Origin: Flavobacteriales bacterium UBA1820
Lineage (GTDB): Bacteria > Bacteroidota > Bacteroidia > Flavobacteriales > UBA1820
DNA: 10,781 bases
Assembly: GCA_002314265.1 (NCBI GenBank)
Contig: DCEW01000063.1
Coordinates: 18,398 to 29,178 of the forward strand
Direction: 5' to 3'
Position numbers and translations under genes: made by a program. The notes beneath the pieces were generated by a model. It made no database searches and was not told the origin of the DNA. It saw only the letters and a list, made by a program, of their open reading frames with translations. This document shows positions 1 through 7,178 of this stretch, one piece after another (the stretch's first letter is position 1; the number at the start of each line of letters is the position of its first letter).

Positions 1-25
1 GGTTCGAATCCCTCTCTCTCCGCCA
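1..25 (+). tRNA. tRNA 3' end (partial), probably tRNA-Ser
   Basis: The window opens inside the T arm of a tRNA. The T loop TTCGAAT (3-9) is followed by the 3' T-stem strand CCCTC (10-14), the 3' acceptor strand TCTCTCC (15-21), discriminator base G (22) and an encoded CCA (23-25). The matching 5' acceptor strand would be GGAGAGA. A G discriminator with this acceptor sequence is typical of bacterial tRNA-Ser, but the anticodon lies outside the window, so the amino-acid identity is inferred. A terminator hairpin follows 26 bases later. Confidence 0.8.
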
Positions 26-51
26 GGTGAACCGGTCGGTTCAAAAAAGCG

Positions 52-86
52 ATCCCCGCAAATTCGACGATTTGCGGGGATTTTTT
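52..86 (+). terminator. Rho-independent terminator after the tRNA
   Basis: A perfect 12-bp stem (52-63 with 70-81) encloses a 6-base loop, and a run of six T (81-86) follows directly. It lies just downstream of the tRNA and reads on the plus strand. A run of six A at 43-48 gives the opposite strand a T tract too, so it may also stop weak read-through coming from pnp. Confidence 0.9.
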
Positions 87-190
87 ATTCCCCTCCTTTT
101 CTTTTTTCTTTTTGGCAGGCTTGGCTTCTTCCCCGGGGCTTCGATCTTGCTATTTCCTGGGTTGGTTCTTTTGTCCGTGCAGAAACAAAC

Positions 191-216
191 AGGCGCATCC
201 CTTTCGGGATGCGCCT
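191..216 (-). terminator. Rho-independent terminator of pnp
   Basis: A perfect 11-bp GC-rich inverted repeat (191-201 with 206-216) has a 4-base loop that reads GAAA on the minus strand, a stable GNRA tetraloop. It starts 33 bases past the pnp stop codon. On the minus strand it is followed by a broken T-rich tract (GTTTGTTTCT). Its position and direction fit the end of the pnp transcript. Confidence 0.85.
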
Positions 217-248
217 GCAAATGCTCGTATCGTAAGATACAGGGTTCT

Positions 249-2561
249 TTACTCTTCCGAGGAAGCCTCGTCGCGGCCTTCGCTGCGACGGCGGTCGCCA
301 CCGCGGGGAGCGTTGCGACGGCGGTCGTCTCCACCACGAGAACCTCCGCGACGGCGGTCATCTCCGCCACGAGGACCTCCGCGACGGTCATCGCGCGGAC
401 GTGCCGGACGATCGACCCAGTCGGCGGGTTTTCCCTTCAGGGCGCGAAGAGATACCTTCAGACGGCCTTTCTCCTTGTCTATTTCGATCAGGCGTACGTG
501 GATGCGGTCGCCTACGTGTACGTAGTCTTCGGCGTTGTCCACCCGTTTCCAGTCGAGTTCCGAGATGTGCAACATCGCATCCCGGTTGGGGCCCAGTTCG
601 ACGATGGCGCCGAAGTCGCGCACTTCCGTTACCGTTACGTCGAATTCGTCGCCGATCTGCGGGTCGTAAGCGATGAGTTTGATCATGTTGACGGCATCTT
701 CCATGCCCTTGGGCGAAGTGCCGAGGATCTGTACCTTGCCCACGTTGCCTTCCTCTTCGATGGTAACGGTCGTTCCGGTTTCGGCCTGGATGCGCTGGAT
801 GACCTTGCCGCCCGTGCCGATAATGCCTCCGATGGACTCTTTGGGCACTTCCATGGCGATGATCTTCGGAGCGTGTTCCTTGACCGTGGGACGGGGCTCG
901 GCAATGGCTTCCTTGATCTTGCCCAGGATGTGCATGCGGCCTTCGTGGGCTTGTGCCAGGGCTTTGGTGAGCACTTCGTACGAAAGACCCTTAACCTTGA
1001 TATCCATCTGGCAAGCCGTGATGCCGTCTTCGGTACCGGTTACCTTGAAGTCCATATCGCCCAAGTGGTCTTCATCGCCCAGGATGTCCGACAGCACGGC
1101 GTACTGGCCGGTCTGCTCGTCGGTGATCAGGCCCATGGCGATACCCGAAACGGGTTTCGAGATCTGAATACCGGCATCCATCAGCGCGAGGGTTCCTGCG
1201 CATACGGTGGCCATCGACGAGGAGCCGTTGGACTCCAGCACGTTCGATACTACGCGTACCGTATAGGGGCAGTCGGCGGGGATGACCTGCTTGAGCGCCC
1301 GGTAGGCGAGGTTTCCGTGGCCGATCTCCCGGCGCGAAACGCCGCGCATGGGTTTGGTTTCACCCGTGGAGTAGGGCGGGAAGTTGTAATGGAGGTAGAA
1401 ATTCTGCTTGTAACGGAACGATACTCCGTCCACTTCGTTCGAGTCGAGGCTCGTTCCCAGAGCGACCGTACCCAGTGCCTGGGTCTCACCGCGGGTGAAG
1501 ATGGACGATCCGTGCGGCATGGGCAGCACGTTGACTGCGCACCAGATGGGGCGGATTTCGGTGGTCTTGCGGCCATCCAGGCGGATGCCTTCGTCCAGGA
1601 TAAGACGGCGGACGGCGTCGCGCTCCACATCGTGGTAATACAGTTTGGCCAAGGCGACTTTCTGTGCCCGTTCGTCCTTGTCCATTCCTTTTTCGGGGAA
1701 ATTCTCTGCGATGAATTCGTCGATCACTTCCGAGAATTTCTCGCTGCGTTCCTGTTTGCCCAGTCCCATTTTGGCTACGGCATAGACCTTGTCGTAGGTA
1801 TCCTTGCGGACTTTCTCGCGCAGTTCCTCGTCGTTGGTCTCGTGGCAGTAAACGCGTTTGTGAGCAGCTTTGGGCACTTGGGCGGCGAGGGCTTTCTGCG
1901 CCTCTACCTGATCCTTGATGGCTTCGTGGGCGGCCTTGAGGGCATCGATCATTTCGGCTTCGGAGACGAACTTCATCTCACCTTCCACCATCGCAATGGA
2001 ATCGGCGGTGGCGCCTACCATCAGTTCGATGTCGGCATCGGCCATCTGTTCCAGCGTGGGGTTGATCACGAACTGTCCGTCGATGCGCGCTACGCGTACT
2101 TCGGAGATGGGTGCTTCGAACGGGATGTCCGAAACGGCGATGGCCGTCGAGGCGGCCAGTCCGGCCAGCGAATCGGGTTGGGTATGTCCGTCGTAGGAAA
2201 GCAGCTGAACGATGACTTGCGTCTCGGCGTGATAGTCCGAGGGAAACATGGGGCGCAGGATGCGGTCCACCAGACGGGCGACGAGGATCTCTTCGTCGTT
2301 GGGGCGCATTTCGCGTTTCATGAATCCGCCGGGGAAGCGGCCGGCTGCGGTGAACGATTCTTTGTACTCGACGGTCAGGGGAAGGAAATCGGCGCCTTCC
2401 TTGCCTTCATCGGCTGTGGTTACGGTGGCCAGCACGACCGTGCCGCCCATTCGTACGACAGCGGCTCCGGCGGCTTGTTTGGCCCATACACCGGTCTCGA
2501 TGGTGATGGTGCGACCGTCCTTGAGGGTAACGGTCTGCGAAAGAGGTTGTGGAACCTGCAT
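249..2561 (-). CDS. pnp: Polynucleotide phosphorylase (PNPase) with RGG-rich C-terminal tail
   Basis: PNPase degrades RNA 3' to 5' using phosphate and can also add 3' tails; it acts as a cytoplasmic trimer. At 770 residues it is longer than the roughly 710 of E. coli PNPase, the excess being a C-terminal tail. Domains in order are RNase PH-like core 1 (about 10-140), a helical linker, RNase PH-like core 2 (about 335-550), a KH domain (about 562-622, GTGG loop at 582-585) and an S1 domain (about 633-706). The catalytic pattern is intact: D498, D504 and K506 sit in the [12 protein letters not shown] segment and match E. coli D486, D492 and K494. The RNA-binding FFRR loop of E. coli reads FMKR (80-83). 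Residues 720-770 form a basic tail with five RGG triplets in tandem repeats. The ATG at 2561 suits the family N-terminus. The gene has its own -7 element, a hairpin-containing leader and a terminator, so it is probably transcribed alone. Confidence 0.98.
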   Translation of the reverse strand: MQVPQPLSQTVTLKDGRTITIETGVWAKQAAGAAVVRMGGTVVLATVTTADEGKEGADFLPLTVEYKESFTAAGRFPGGFMKREMRPNDEEILVARLVDRILRPMFPSDYHAETQVIVQLLSYDGHTQPDSLAGLAASTAIAVSDIPFEAPISEVRVARIDGQFVINPTLEQMADADIELMVGATADSIAMVEGEMKFVSEAEMIDALKAAHEAIKDQVEAQKALAAQVPKAAHKRVYCHETNDEELREKVRKDTYDKVYAVAKMGLGKQERSEKFSEVIDEFIAENFPEKGMDKDERAQKVALAKLYYHDVERDAVRRLILDEGIRLDGRKTTEIRPIWCAVNVLPMPHGSSIFTRGETQALGTVALGTSLDSNEVDGVSFRYKQNFYLHYNFPPYSTGETKPMRGVSRREIGHGNLAYRALKQVIPADCPYTVRVVSNVLESNGSSSMATVCAGTLALMDAGIQISKPVSGIAMGLITDEQTGQYAVLSDILGDEDHLGDMDFKVTGTEDGITACQMDIKVKGLSYEVLTKALAQAHEGRMHILGKIKEAIAEPRPTVKEHAPKIIAMEVPKESIGGIIGTGGKVIQRIQAETGTTVTIEEEGNVGKVQILGTSPKGMEDAVNMIKLIAYDPQIGDEFDVTVTEVRDFGAIVELGPNRDAMLHISELDWKRVDNAEDYVHVGDRIHVRLIEIDKEKGRLKVSLRALKGKPADWVDRPARPRDDRRGGPRGGDDRRRGGSRGGDDRRRNAPRGGDRRRSEGRDEASSEE
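285..392 (-). repeat. Tandem repeat encoding the RGG tail of PNPase
   Basis: The 3' part of pnp encodes consecutive units [10 protein letters not shown] (residues 724-733), [11 protein letters not shown] (734-744) and [11 protein letters not shown] (745-755), then a partial DRRR. At the DNA level these are about 30, 33 and 33 bases, with near-identical blocks such as GACGGCGGTC recurring. The units are in frame, so slippage between them would change tail length without breaking the gene. RGG-type tails generally bind RNA or mediate weak protein-RNA contacts; that role is inferred here. Confidence 0.85.
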
Positions 2562-2582
2562 GGTGCGTTCTTGGTTTTTGTT

Positions 2583-2619
2583 CCCTTTCCCGCTTGGAAA
2601 GGGCGGCAGGTGTTCTGCC
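2583..2619 (-). promoter_or_regulatory. Two hairpins in the pnp 5' leader
   Basis: In the transcribed minus strand, between the -7 element and the pnp start, two stem-loops lie almost back to back. The distal one pairs 2605-2609 with 2615-2619 (5 bp, 5-base loop). The proximal one pairs 2583-2590 with 2596-2603 (8 bp, 5-base loop). An unstructured A-rich stretch of 21 bases then leads to the ATG. In E. coli, a hairpin in the pnp leader is the target of RNase III and PNPase autoregulation. A similar role here is inference from position; the structures themselves are seen. Confidence 0.6.
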
Positions 2620-2650
2620 TTAATTATTTACTCCTTAAATGTTTCGCGTG

Positions 2651-2658
2651 CAAAGGTA
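2651..2658 (-). promoter_or_regulatory. -7 promoter element for pnp
   Basis: The minus strand reads TACCTTTG, an exact match to the Bacteroidetes primary sigma factor -7 element TAnnTTTG. It predicts a start of transcription near 2645 and a leader of about 85 bases before the pnp ATG. I do not see a good -33 TTTG at the usual spacing. Confidence 0.65.
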
Positions 2659-2661
2659 GGC

Positions 2662-2680
2662 AAAAAATCCTCCGGGAGGA
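2662..2680 (-). terminator. Possible second terminator after rsmA
   Basis: On the minus strand a short hairpin, TCCTC then CCG then GAGGA, is followed directly by six T (2662-2667). It reads in the direction of rsmA and sits just upstream of the pnp -7 element, so the end of one unit and the promoter of the next almost touch. The stem is only 5 bp, so it is weaker than the other terminators in the window. Confidence 0.5.
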
Positions 2681-2695
2681 CGATTTATCCCAAAT

Positions 2696-2755
2696 AAAAA
2701 AGCTCGCTCCCCAAGCATGCGCCGCGAAAGCGGCGCTGCGGCCCTTGGGGGCCGC
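2696..2755 (-). terminator. GC-rich compound hairpin terminator of rsmA
   Basis: Starting 6 bases past the rsmA stop, two hairpins lie end to end: 2738-2744 with 2749-2755 (7 bp, 4-base loop) and 2719-2725 with 2730-2736 (7 bp, 4-base loop). An alternative outer stem pairs 2709-2715 with 2744-2750 and encloses the second hairpin; it cannot form together with the first. A run of six T on the minus strand (2696-2701) follows 7 bases after the outer stem. Direction and location fit termination of the argS-rsmA operon. Confidence 0.65.
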
Positions 2756-2760
2756 AAACT

Positions 2761-3594
2761 TCAGTTGCCCCACTCCCAGCGGCTCAGGTCCAAAAATTCC
2801 GCCGAGGACAACTGTTCTGCCCTGCGGTCCAGCAGCGGATGGTCCGCCAGTCCGGACGGGATTCCCAGCGGGCGCAGCGCATTGCGCAACGTCTTGCGGC
2901 GCTGGTTGAAAGCGGCCTTGACCACCCGCAGCAGGGCTTCCGCTTTGAAGTCCTGCGGGATGTCTTCCCGGCGTTCCAGCCGAATGACGCCCGACTTTAC
3001 TTTCGGGGGAGGGGAGAAGACGGTTTCCGGTACGGTGAACAGGTACTCCGGACGGTAATACACGTCCAGCAGCACCGACAGGATGCCGTACACTTTGCTC
3101 CCCGGAGAGGCGGTGAGCCGTTGGGCGACTTCCCGCTGGAACATCCCGCCGATGCGGTGGATGCGGTCGGTGTACTCCAAGGCCCGGAACATGATCTGCG
3201 AGGAGATGTTGTACGGGAAATTGCCGATCAGGGTAAAGTTTTCCCCTGCGAAAAGCCCCGAGAGGTCCATCTTGAGAAAGTCTCCCTGGACGATCCGTCC
3301 CTCCAGCGCGGGGAAGTGTCCCAGCAGGTATTCCACCGATTCAGGGTCGATCTCGGCCGCCAGGACACGACACCCCTTTTCCAGCAGGCATTCGGTCAGG
3401 ATGCCCATCCCGGGCCCTACTTCCAGCACATTGCCGTTGGGGGCGCCATCCACCGTATCGGCTATGCGCCGCGCGATGGATCGGTCGGTGAGGAAATGTT
3501 GCCCGAGGGCTTTTTTGGCTCTTACTTTTTCCACAGGGTTTCCTGTTTTTTTGTGCGGCCTGCCCCGAGGACCTGTCGGCGGGGGAGTGGTCAT
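2761..3594 (-). CDS. rsmA: 16S rRNA (adenine-N6,N6)-dimethyltransferase RsmA (KsgA)
   Basis: RsmA uses S-adenosylmethionine to dimethylate two adjacent adenines in the last hairpin of 16S rRNA (A1518 and A1519 in E. coli numbering), a late step in small-subunit assembly. The 277-residue protein shows the KKALGQHFL entry motif (27-35), the SAM-binding motif EVGPGMG (58-64), the acidic E81-I-D83 segment, GDF at 104-106, the catalytic NFPYN motif (125-129) and the C-terminal FNQRRKTLRN signature (229-238). The frame stays open much further upstream, but that part overlaps the DUF4286 gene. The ATG at 3594 is chosen because it gives normal family length and overlaps the upstream stop codon as ATGA, which suggests translational coupling. 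It is the last gene of the argS operon. Confidence 0.96.
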   Translation of the reverse strand: MTTPPPTGPRGRPHKKTGNPVEKVRAKKALGQHFLTDRSIARRIADTVDGAPNGNVLEVGPGMGILTECLLEKGCRVLAAEIDPESVEYLLGHFPALEGRIVQGDFLKMDLSGLFAGENFTLIGNFPYNISSQIMFRALEYTDRIHRIGGMFQREVAQRLTASPGSKVYGILSVLLDVYYRPEYLFTVPETVFSPPPKVKSGVIRLERREDIPQDFKAEALLRVVKAAFNQRRKTLRNALRPLGIPSGLADHPLLDRRAEQLSSAEFLDLSRWEWGN

Positions 3595-3923
3595 TCCCCG
3601 GTCGAGGCGATCTTGTGCAGGCTGTCGAGTTGCAGGCGAAAGGTGAGGTAACGCTGCCCGAAACGCTCGAAAAGCCGGCTTTCGGCTTCGCGTTCGAGGG
3701 CTCCCAGGAAGGCTTCGAGGGAGTCTTTCCCGGAAAAGCGCACTTGTACGGTATACGAGCGGGTGTCGGCCGGGGCGTCGTCCGAGTGTACCTCGATGAG
3801 TTCTACCGCCGATACGCCCGGCACCTTTGCCAGGGCCGGCAGGAACGATGCGCAGGCCTCCTCGACCCATTGCGCGGCAATGGCTGTATCGACGGCGGCG
3901 GTGATGTTGTAGATGTATTCCAT
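3591..3923 (-). CDS. Small DUF4286-like protein between argS and rsmA
   Basis: This 110-residue protein has no signal peptide or membrane segment and looks like a compact cytoplasmic alpha/beta protein. The start (MEYIYNITAAVD), the middle SYTVQVRFSG segment and the C-terminal RFGQRYLTFRLQLD stretch resemble the DUF4286 family, small uncharacterised proteins found mainly in Bacteroidetes. The assignment comes from recognising the pattern, not from a search. The gene begins 23 bases after the argS stop and its TGA overlaps the rsmA ATG by 4 bases, so it is almost certainly expressed with both. Shared expression hints at a role near translation or ribosome maturation, but no function is shown. 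Its length and alternating hydrophobic pattern could also suit a ferredoxin-like fold. Confidence 0.8.
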   Translation of the reverse strand: MEYIYNITAAVDTAIAAQWVEEACASFLPALAKVPGVSAVELIEVHSDDAPADTRSYTVQVRFSGKDSLEAFLGALEREAESRLFERFGQRYLTFRLQLDSLHKIASTGE

Positions 3924-3946
3924 CGGTTTGTCAGAACAGGAGAGGC

Positions 3947-5725
3947 TTACATCCTCTCGGGGACTTCGATGCCCAGGATGTACATGCCGGTGCGGATCAC
4001 GCGTCCCACCAGGTCGGACAATTGCACGCGGAAGGTACGCACCGAGGCGTCTTCGGCCGAAAGCATCGGGACGTTCTGGTAGTACGAGTTGTACATTTTC
4101 ACCAGTTCATAGACGTAGTTGGCTACCAGTGCCGGCGAATGTGCAGCGGCGGCCTTCTGGATCAGGGCGGGGAATTCGGCGATGTTCTTGATCAGTTCCA
4201 CTTCGCGCTCCTGCAGGCTGGAGGGCCTTTCCGGCTTTTCGGGCAACTGTCCCGCCCGGCGTTTGATGGATTGGATCCGGGCGTAGGTGTATTGGATGAA
4301 CGGGCCGGTATTGCCGTTAAAGTCGATGGATTCCTGCGGGTTGAACATCATGCGCTTGCGGGGATCGACCTTCAGCAGGAAATACTTGAGCGCACCCATG
4401 CCGATGATGTGGTACAGGTGGTCTTTTTCCTGGTCGGAGAGGCCGTCCAGTTTGCCCAACTCCTCGGAGATTTCCTTGGCCGTGCGGTACATGTCGTCCA
4501 TCAGGTCGTCGGCATCTACCACGGTGCCTTCCCGGGACTTCATTTTGCCCGAAGGCAGGTCTACCATGCCGTAGGAAAGGTGGTACAGTTTGTCGGCCCA
4601 AGGGTAGCCCAGTTTCTTGAGCGTGAGGAACAATACCTTGAAGTGGTAGTCCTGCTCGTTGCCCACGGTGTAGATGAGCGAGTCGATGTCGAACTCCTCG
4701 AACCGACGAACGGCCGTACCCATGTCCTGGGTGATGTACACCGACGTTCCGTCCGCGCGCAGCACCAGTTTTTCGTCCAGTCCGTCGGCCGTCAGGTCGA
4801 TCCAGACCGAGCCGTCGTCCCGGCGGTAGAACACGCCTTTCTTCAATCCTTCCTCCACGATGTCCTTTCCGAGCAGGTAGGTGTCGCTCTCGTAGTAGTT
4901 CTTGTCGAACTCCACACCCAGCCGGCGGTACGTCTGGGCAAAACCTTCGAACACCCAGCCGTTCATCATTTCCCACAGGGCGCGCACTTCGGGGTCGCGG
5001 GCTTCCCAGCGGCGGAGCATGTCCTGGGCGGCGAGCATCAGCGGGGCTTTTTTCTTGGCCTCCTCCTCGTCCATGCTCTGGTTTTTCAGCTCGGCCACTT
5101 CCTGTCGGTAAGCCTTGTCGAATTCTACGTAGTATTTTCCCACCAGGTGGTCGCCTTTCATGCCGGAACTTTCGGGGGTCTCTCCGTGGCCGAACCGTTG
5201 CCAGGCGAGCATCGACTTGCAGATATGGATGCCTCGGTCGTTGACGATCTGGGTTTTGATCACCCGTTTTCCGGAAGCCTCCAGCAGGCGGGCGACGGAA
5301 AATCCCAGCAGGTTGTTGCGGATGTGTCCCAAGTGCAGGGGCTTGTTGGTATTGGGCGAGGAGTATTCCACCATCACCGCCGGCGCTTTCGGGTCGGCAG
5401 GGCGGCATCCGAAGTCCTTTGCGCTATACGCGGCCGCAAACTCGTCGATGAAAATATCCTGCGAGAGTTCGATGTTCAGGAAACCTTTCACGACGTTGAA
5501 TCCACTCACCACGTGGGGGATCCGCTGCACCAGCGCTTCGCCGATCTCCCGGGCGGTCTCTTCGGGGGCTTTGTGCGAAGCCTTCGCGTAGGGGAATACC
5601 AGCAGGGTTACGTCGCCGGCAAATTCTTCGCGGGTGGCCTGGAGGTCGATCCGGGCATCGGAGAGGCCGTAGAGCGAATCCAACACCTCGGCTATGTTTT
5701 CTTTGAGTACCGAAAGAATGTCCAT
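3947..5725 (-). CDS. argS: Arginyl-tRNA synthetase
   Basis: ArgRS charges tRNA-Arg with arginine; it is a class I synthetase acting in the cytoplasm. The 592-residue product has family-typical length. It has the ArgRS N-terminal additional domain (about 1-85), a Rossmann catalytic core with the HIGH motif as HLGH (131-134) after SSPNTNKPL, a KMSKS-equivalent loop GKMKSREG (393-400), and a C-terminal DALR-type anticodon-binding domain (about 470-592) containing the GNTGPFIQYTYAR segment (471-483). The frame is open for 23 codons further upstream, but the ATG at 5725 is preferred. It begins with the typical MDILSVLKENI and leaves an A-rich leader after the -7 element at 5792-5799. The longer version would start within that promoter element. 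It is the first gene of a three-gene operon with DUF4286 and rsmA. Confidence 0.97.
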   Translation of the reverse strand: MDILSVLKENIAEVLDSLYGLSDARIDLQATREEFAGDVTLLVFPYAKASHKAPEETAREIGEALVQRIPHVVSGFNVVKGFLNIELSQDIFIDEFAAAYSAKDFGCRPADPKAPAVMVEYSSPNTNKPLHLGHIRNNLLGFSVARLLEASGKRVIKTQIVNDRGIHICKSMLAWQRFGHGETPESSGMKGDHLVGKYYVEFDKAYRQEVAELKNQSMDEEEAKKKAPLMLAAQDMLRRWEARDPEVRALWEMMNGWVFEGFAQTYRRLGVEFDKNYYESDTYLLGKDIVEEGLKKGVFYRRDDGSVWIDLTADGLDEKLVLRADGTSVYITQDMGTAVRRFEEFDIDSLIYTVGNEQDYHFKVLFLTLKKLGYPWADKLYHLSYGMVDLPSGKMKSREGTVVDADDLMDDMYRTAKEISEELGKLDGLSDQEKDHLYHIIGMGALKYFLLKVDPRKRMMFNPQESIDFNGNTGPFIQYTYARIQSIKRRAGQLPEKPERPSSLQEREVELIKNIAEFPALIQKAAAAHSPALVANYVYELVKMYNSYYQNVPMLSAEDASVRTFRVQLSDLVGRVIRTGMYILGIEVPERM

Positions 5726-5791
5726 AAAACTGTCGTATCGTTTGTGTATGATGTGTTTTTTTGTGGTGAGCGTGCTTTTTGTGCGCGGGGA

Positions 5792-5799
5792 CAAAGGTA
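5792..5799 (-). promoter_or_regulatory. -7 promoter element for the argS operon
   Basis: The minus strand reads TACCTTTG, an exact TAnnTTTG match. The predicted transcription start near 5786 gives a leader of about 60 bases, poor in G near the gene and rich in A and C, with no Shine-Dalgarno sequence, as is usual in Bacteroidetes. No clear -33 TTTG is seen. The 152-base gap back to the lipoprotein stop at 5878 shows no convincing terminator hairpin. Confidence 0.65.
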
Positions 5800-5877
5800 G
5801 TGATTTTTAGGGAATACTGCTTTATGTCCTCTTTCGGGTGGGGAGAGAGTGCGGGATGTCCGGTTGGAGTGTGGGAT

Positions 5878-6942
5878 TTATTTTTCATCCGGGCGGTAGA
5901 CGTACACCTGCTCGAAGTCTTTCCACCGGTTGTAAGCGTAAATGACATCCCGATAGGCCAGGATGTCGCTGGCCGGATGGTCGAGTGCGTATTTCCTGAG
6001 TGGGGTCCCCTGACGGGAATACACCAGGATGCAGGAGGTGAAGCGGATGTTCGACGGGTCGGGTTGGGGACCGGTGTAGCGGTAATCGTTGGCCAGTACG
6101 TAGAAATATTTTCCGTCCGAGACGATCGCGTCGTACTTGACCCCTTGGAAGCTCCGCTGGGTCAGGTCGGCTTCCATCAGTTCCTCTACCGGGGTGGAGT
6201 CGCCGACGGCTTTTTTCAGGGAGAGTTTTCCGCGGGAGAGGTCGTAAAATTCCACCCGTCCGGTTTCGTAATAGACGAGTGCGAGGGTCTGCCCCGCGTA
6301 GGCGAAGTTGGGCCAGTTCATCCCCATGGAAAATCGTTCTCCCTCGTGGGTGAGGGTGGTGACGAACGAGCGGCAGGCGGCAGAATCGAGCGCCCGTCCG
6401 TAGAAGTCCTGCAGCAGCAGGCGCCCCGGAGCGGATCCTTGTTCACAAGGGGGGTAGTCCACCGCAGCGTACACCGAGTCGCCCGGGACGGGCCTTCCGT
6501 CCCGGACGTCCTTTTGCCGGGTGGAAGCCGTGCGCAACAGGGCAAAGTCTTTGTCTGCGGCGTGCAGGATCATGTTCCGCCGCCCGTAATCTTCCAGCAC
6601 GAAGGTCCCGTCGGGATAGCTTCGCAGGAAGCTCCCGTAGATGTTCGACAGTTCGTCCGGCCCTCCTCCGGCGCGAAGTCCGCTGTAAAGGTATTCGAAG
6701 TCGGGCAGACGGTACGCATAGAGTACCGAATCTTGGGACAAGGAGGCGACGATCGCCCGATCGCCGGCCACGGTCCACGTGCGGGGCGAGAGGATTTGTT
6801 CGATGAGGATGCTGTCCGCCTGCAAAAGTTGCGTCCGGGCAAAGGGGTTTTGCGGGGCGGAGGGTTGGCAGGCTGTGAATGACAATGCGGCGAACAGGGA
6901 TGCTGCTGCGAGGGGAAGTGCGGAAGATTTCATGATTGGCAT
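5878..6942 (-). CDS. Predicted lipoprotein with TolB-like six-bladed propeller fold (copy A)
   Basis: This 354-residue protein begins with a lipoprotein signal peptide: a basic residue at K5, a hydrophobic stretch, then SFTAC with the lipidated cysteine at C25. The mature part is built of repeated short beta-strand segments. It carries the segment DSVLYAYRLPDF (71-82) followed by G-L-R-A-G-G-G-P-D-E (88-97). A G-x-G-x-G-P-x-E pattern of this kind is characteristic of the TolB-like / BF3164-type six-bladed propeller lipoproteins of Bacteroidetes, whose biochemical role is unknown. Two starts are possible: 6942, directly after a run of seven A and one C, or 6933 (MKSSALP), which gives a more classical signal peptide. 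Residues after the cysteine (QPSAPQN) lack acids, so a periplasm-facing location is more likely than the cell surface. Homologous to the gene at 9773-10744. The family call is from motif recognition. Confidence 0.85.
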   Translation of the reverse strand: MPIMKSSALPLAAASLFAALSFTACQPSAPQNPFARTQLLQADSILIEQILSPRTWTVAGDRAIVASLSQDSVLYAYRLPDFEYLYSGLRAGGGPDELSNIYGSFLRSYPDGTFVLEDYGRRNMILHAADKDFALLRTASTRQKDVRDGRPVPGDSVYAAVDYPPCEQGSAPGRLLLQDFYGRALDSAACRSFVTTLTHEGERFSMGMNWPNFAYAGQTLALVYYETGRVEFYDLSRGKLSLKKAVGDSTPVEELMEADLTQRSFQGVKYDAIVSDGKYFYVLANDYRYTGPQPDPSNIRFTSCILVYSRQGTPLRKYALDHPASDILAYRDVIYAYNRWKDFEQVYVYRPDEK

Positions 6943-7178
6943 GTTTTTTTAAGATGGTTACGCTTCATTAGACCTGAAAAAAAGGGGAAAAAGTTTCAAT
7001 TCCCTCCTGCGCCGGCTCGTGGGAGGGGGGATGCGGCTTTTTCAAAAAGCCTTCCGAGAAAGATAAAGGGGTAAGATGAGCATGTGCTTTGGAAAAACCT
7101 CCGAGGAAAAACTTCGTTTTCCCTCGCGGCTTTGCCCTCGGCTTTCACTATCTTTGCATTTTGTATCAGAAAAAAGAA
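6943..7178. other. Divergent intergenic region between lipoprotein A and folE
   Basis: These 236 bases carry the promoters of two divergent genes. I see the folE -7 element (7149-7156) but no clear -7 match for the lipoprotein. Two symmetric elements are present. One is a 17-base palindrome, GGCTTTTT-C-AAAAAGCC (7035-7051). The other is an inverted repeat of 9 bp with one bulged base (7102-7110 with 7117-7126, 6-base loop). The second lies upstream of the folE -7 element, so the folE transcript would not include it. It could be a regulator site or a terminator for a leftward transcript. No small gene is convincing here. Confidence 0.5.
7149..7156 (+). promoter_or_regulatory. -7 promoter element for folE
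   Basis: TATCTTTG matches the Bacteroidetes TAnnTTTG -7 element exactly. It predicts a transcription start near 7163 and a very short leader of about 16 bases, consisting mainly of A-rich sequence (CAGAAAAAAGAA) before the ATG. This supports the start at 7179 over the upstream ATG at 7089, which would lie outside the transcript. Confidence 0.7.

Noticed and set aside
89..115. A pyrimidine-rich tract between the tRNA terminator and the pnp terminator.
   Set aside because: It sits in a convergent gap with no gene or promoter that it would serve. Triplex or regulatory use cannot be supported from the sequence.
27..2909. A 960-codon open frame on the plus strand running across all of pnp.
   Set aside because: It is the antisense shadow of pnp. 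It crosses the pnp terminator, promoter and part of rsmA, its product shows no recognisable domain, and long antisense frames are common opposite codon-biased GC-rich genes.
3595..3870. A 92-residue N-terminal extension of RsmA in the same open frame.
   Set aside because: It is arginine/proline-rich out-of-frame sequence of the DUF4286 gene. The ATG at 3594 gives family-typical length and a classic ATGA overlap.
4022..5800. A 592-codon open frame on the plus strand almost exactly opposite argS.
   Set aside because: The argS product has all class I synthetase motifs in the opposite strand. The antisense product has a skewed H/V/G/F/Q composition typical of mirrored codons and no family features.
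5779..6882. A 367-codon plus-strand frame opposite the first lipoprotein.
   Set aside because: The minus-strand product has a signal peptide, lipobox and family motifs; the plus-strand product has none and begins inside the argS promoter.
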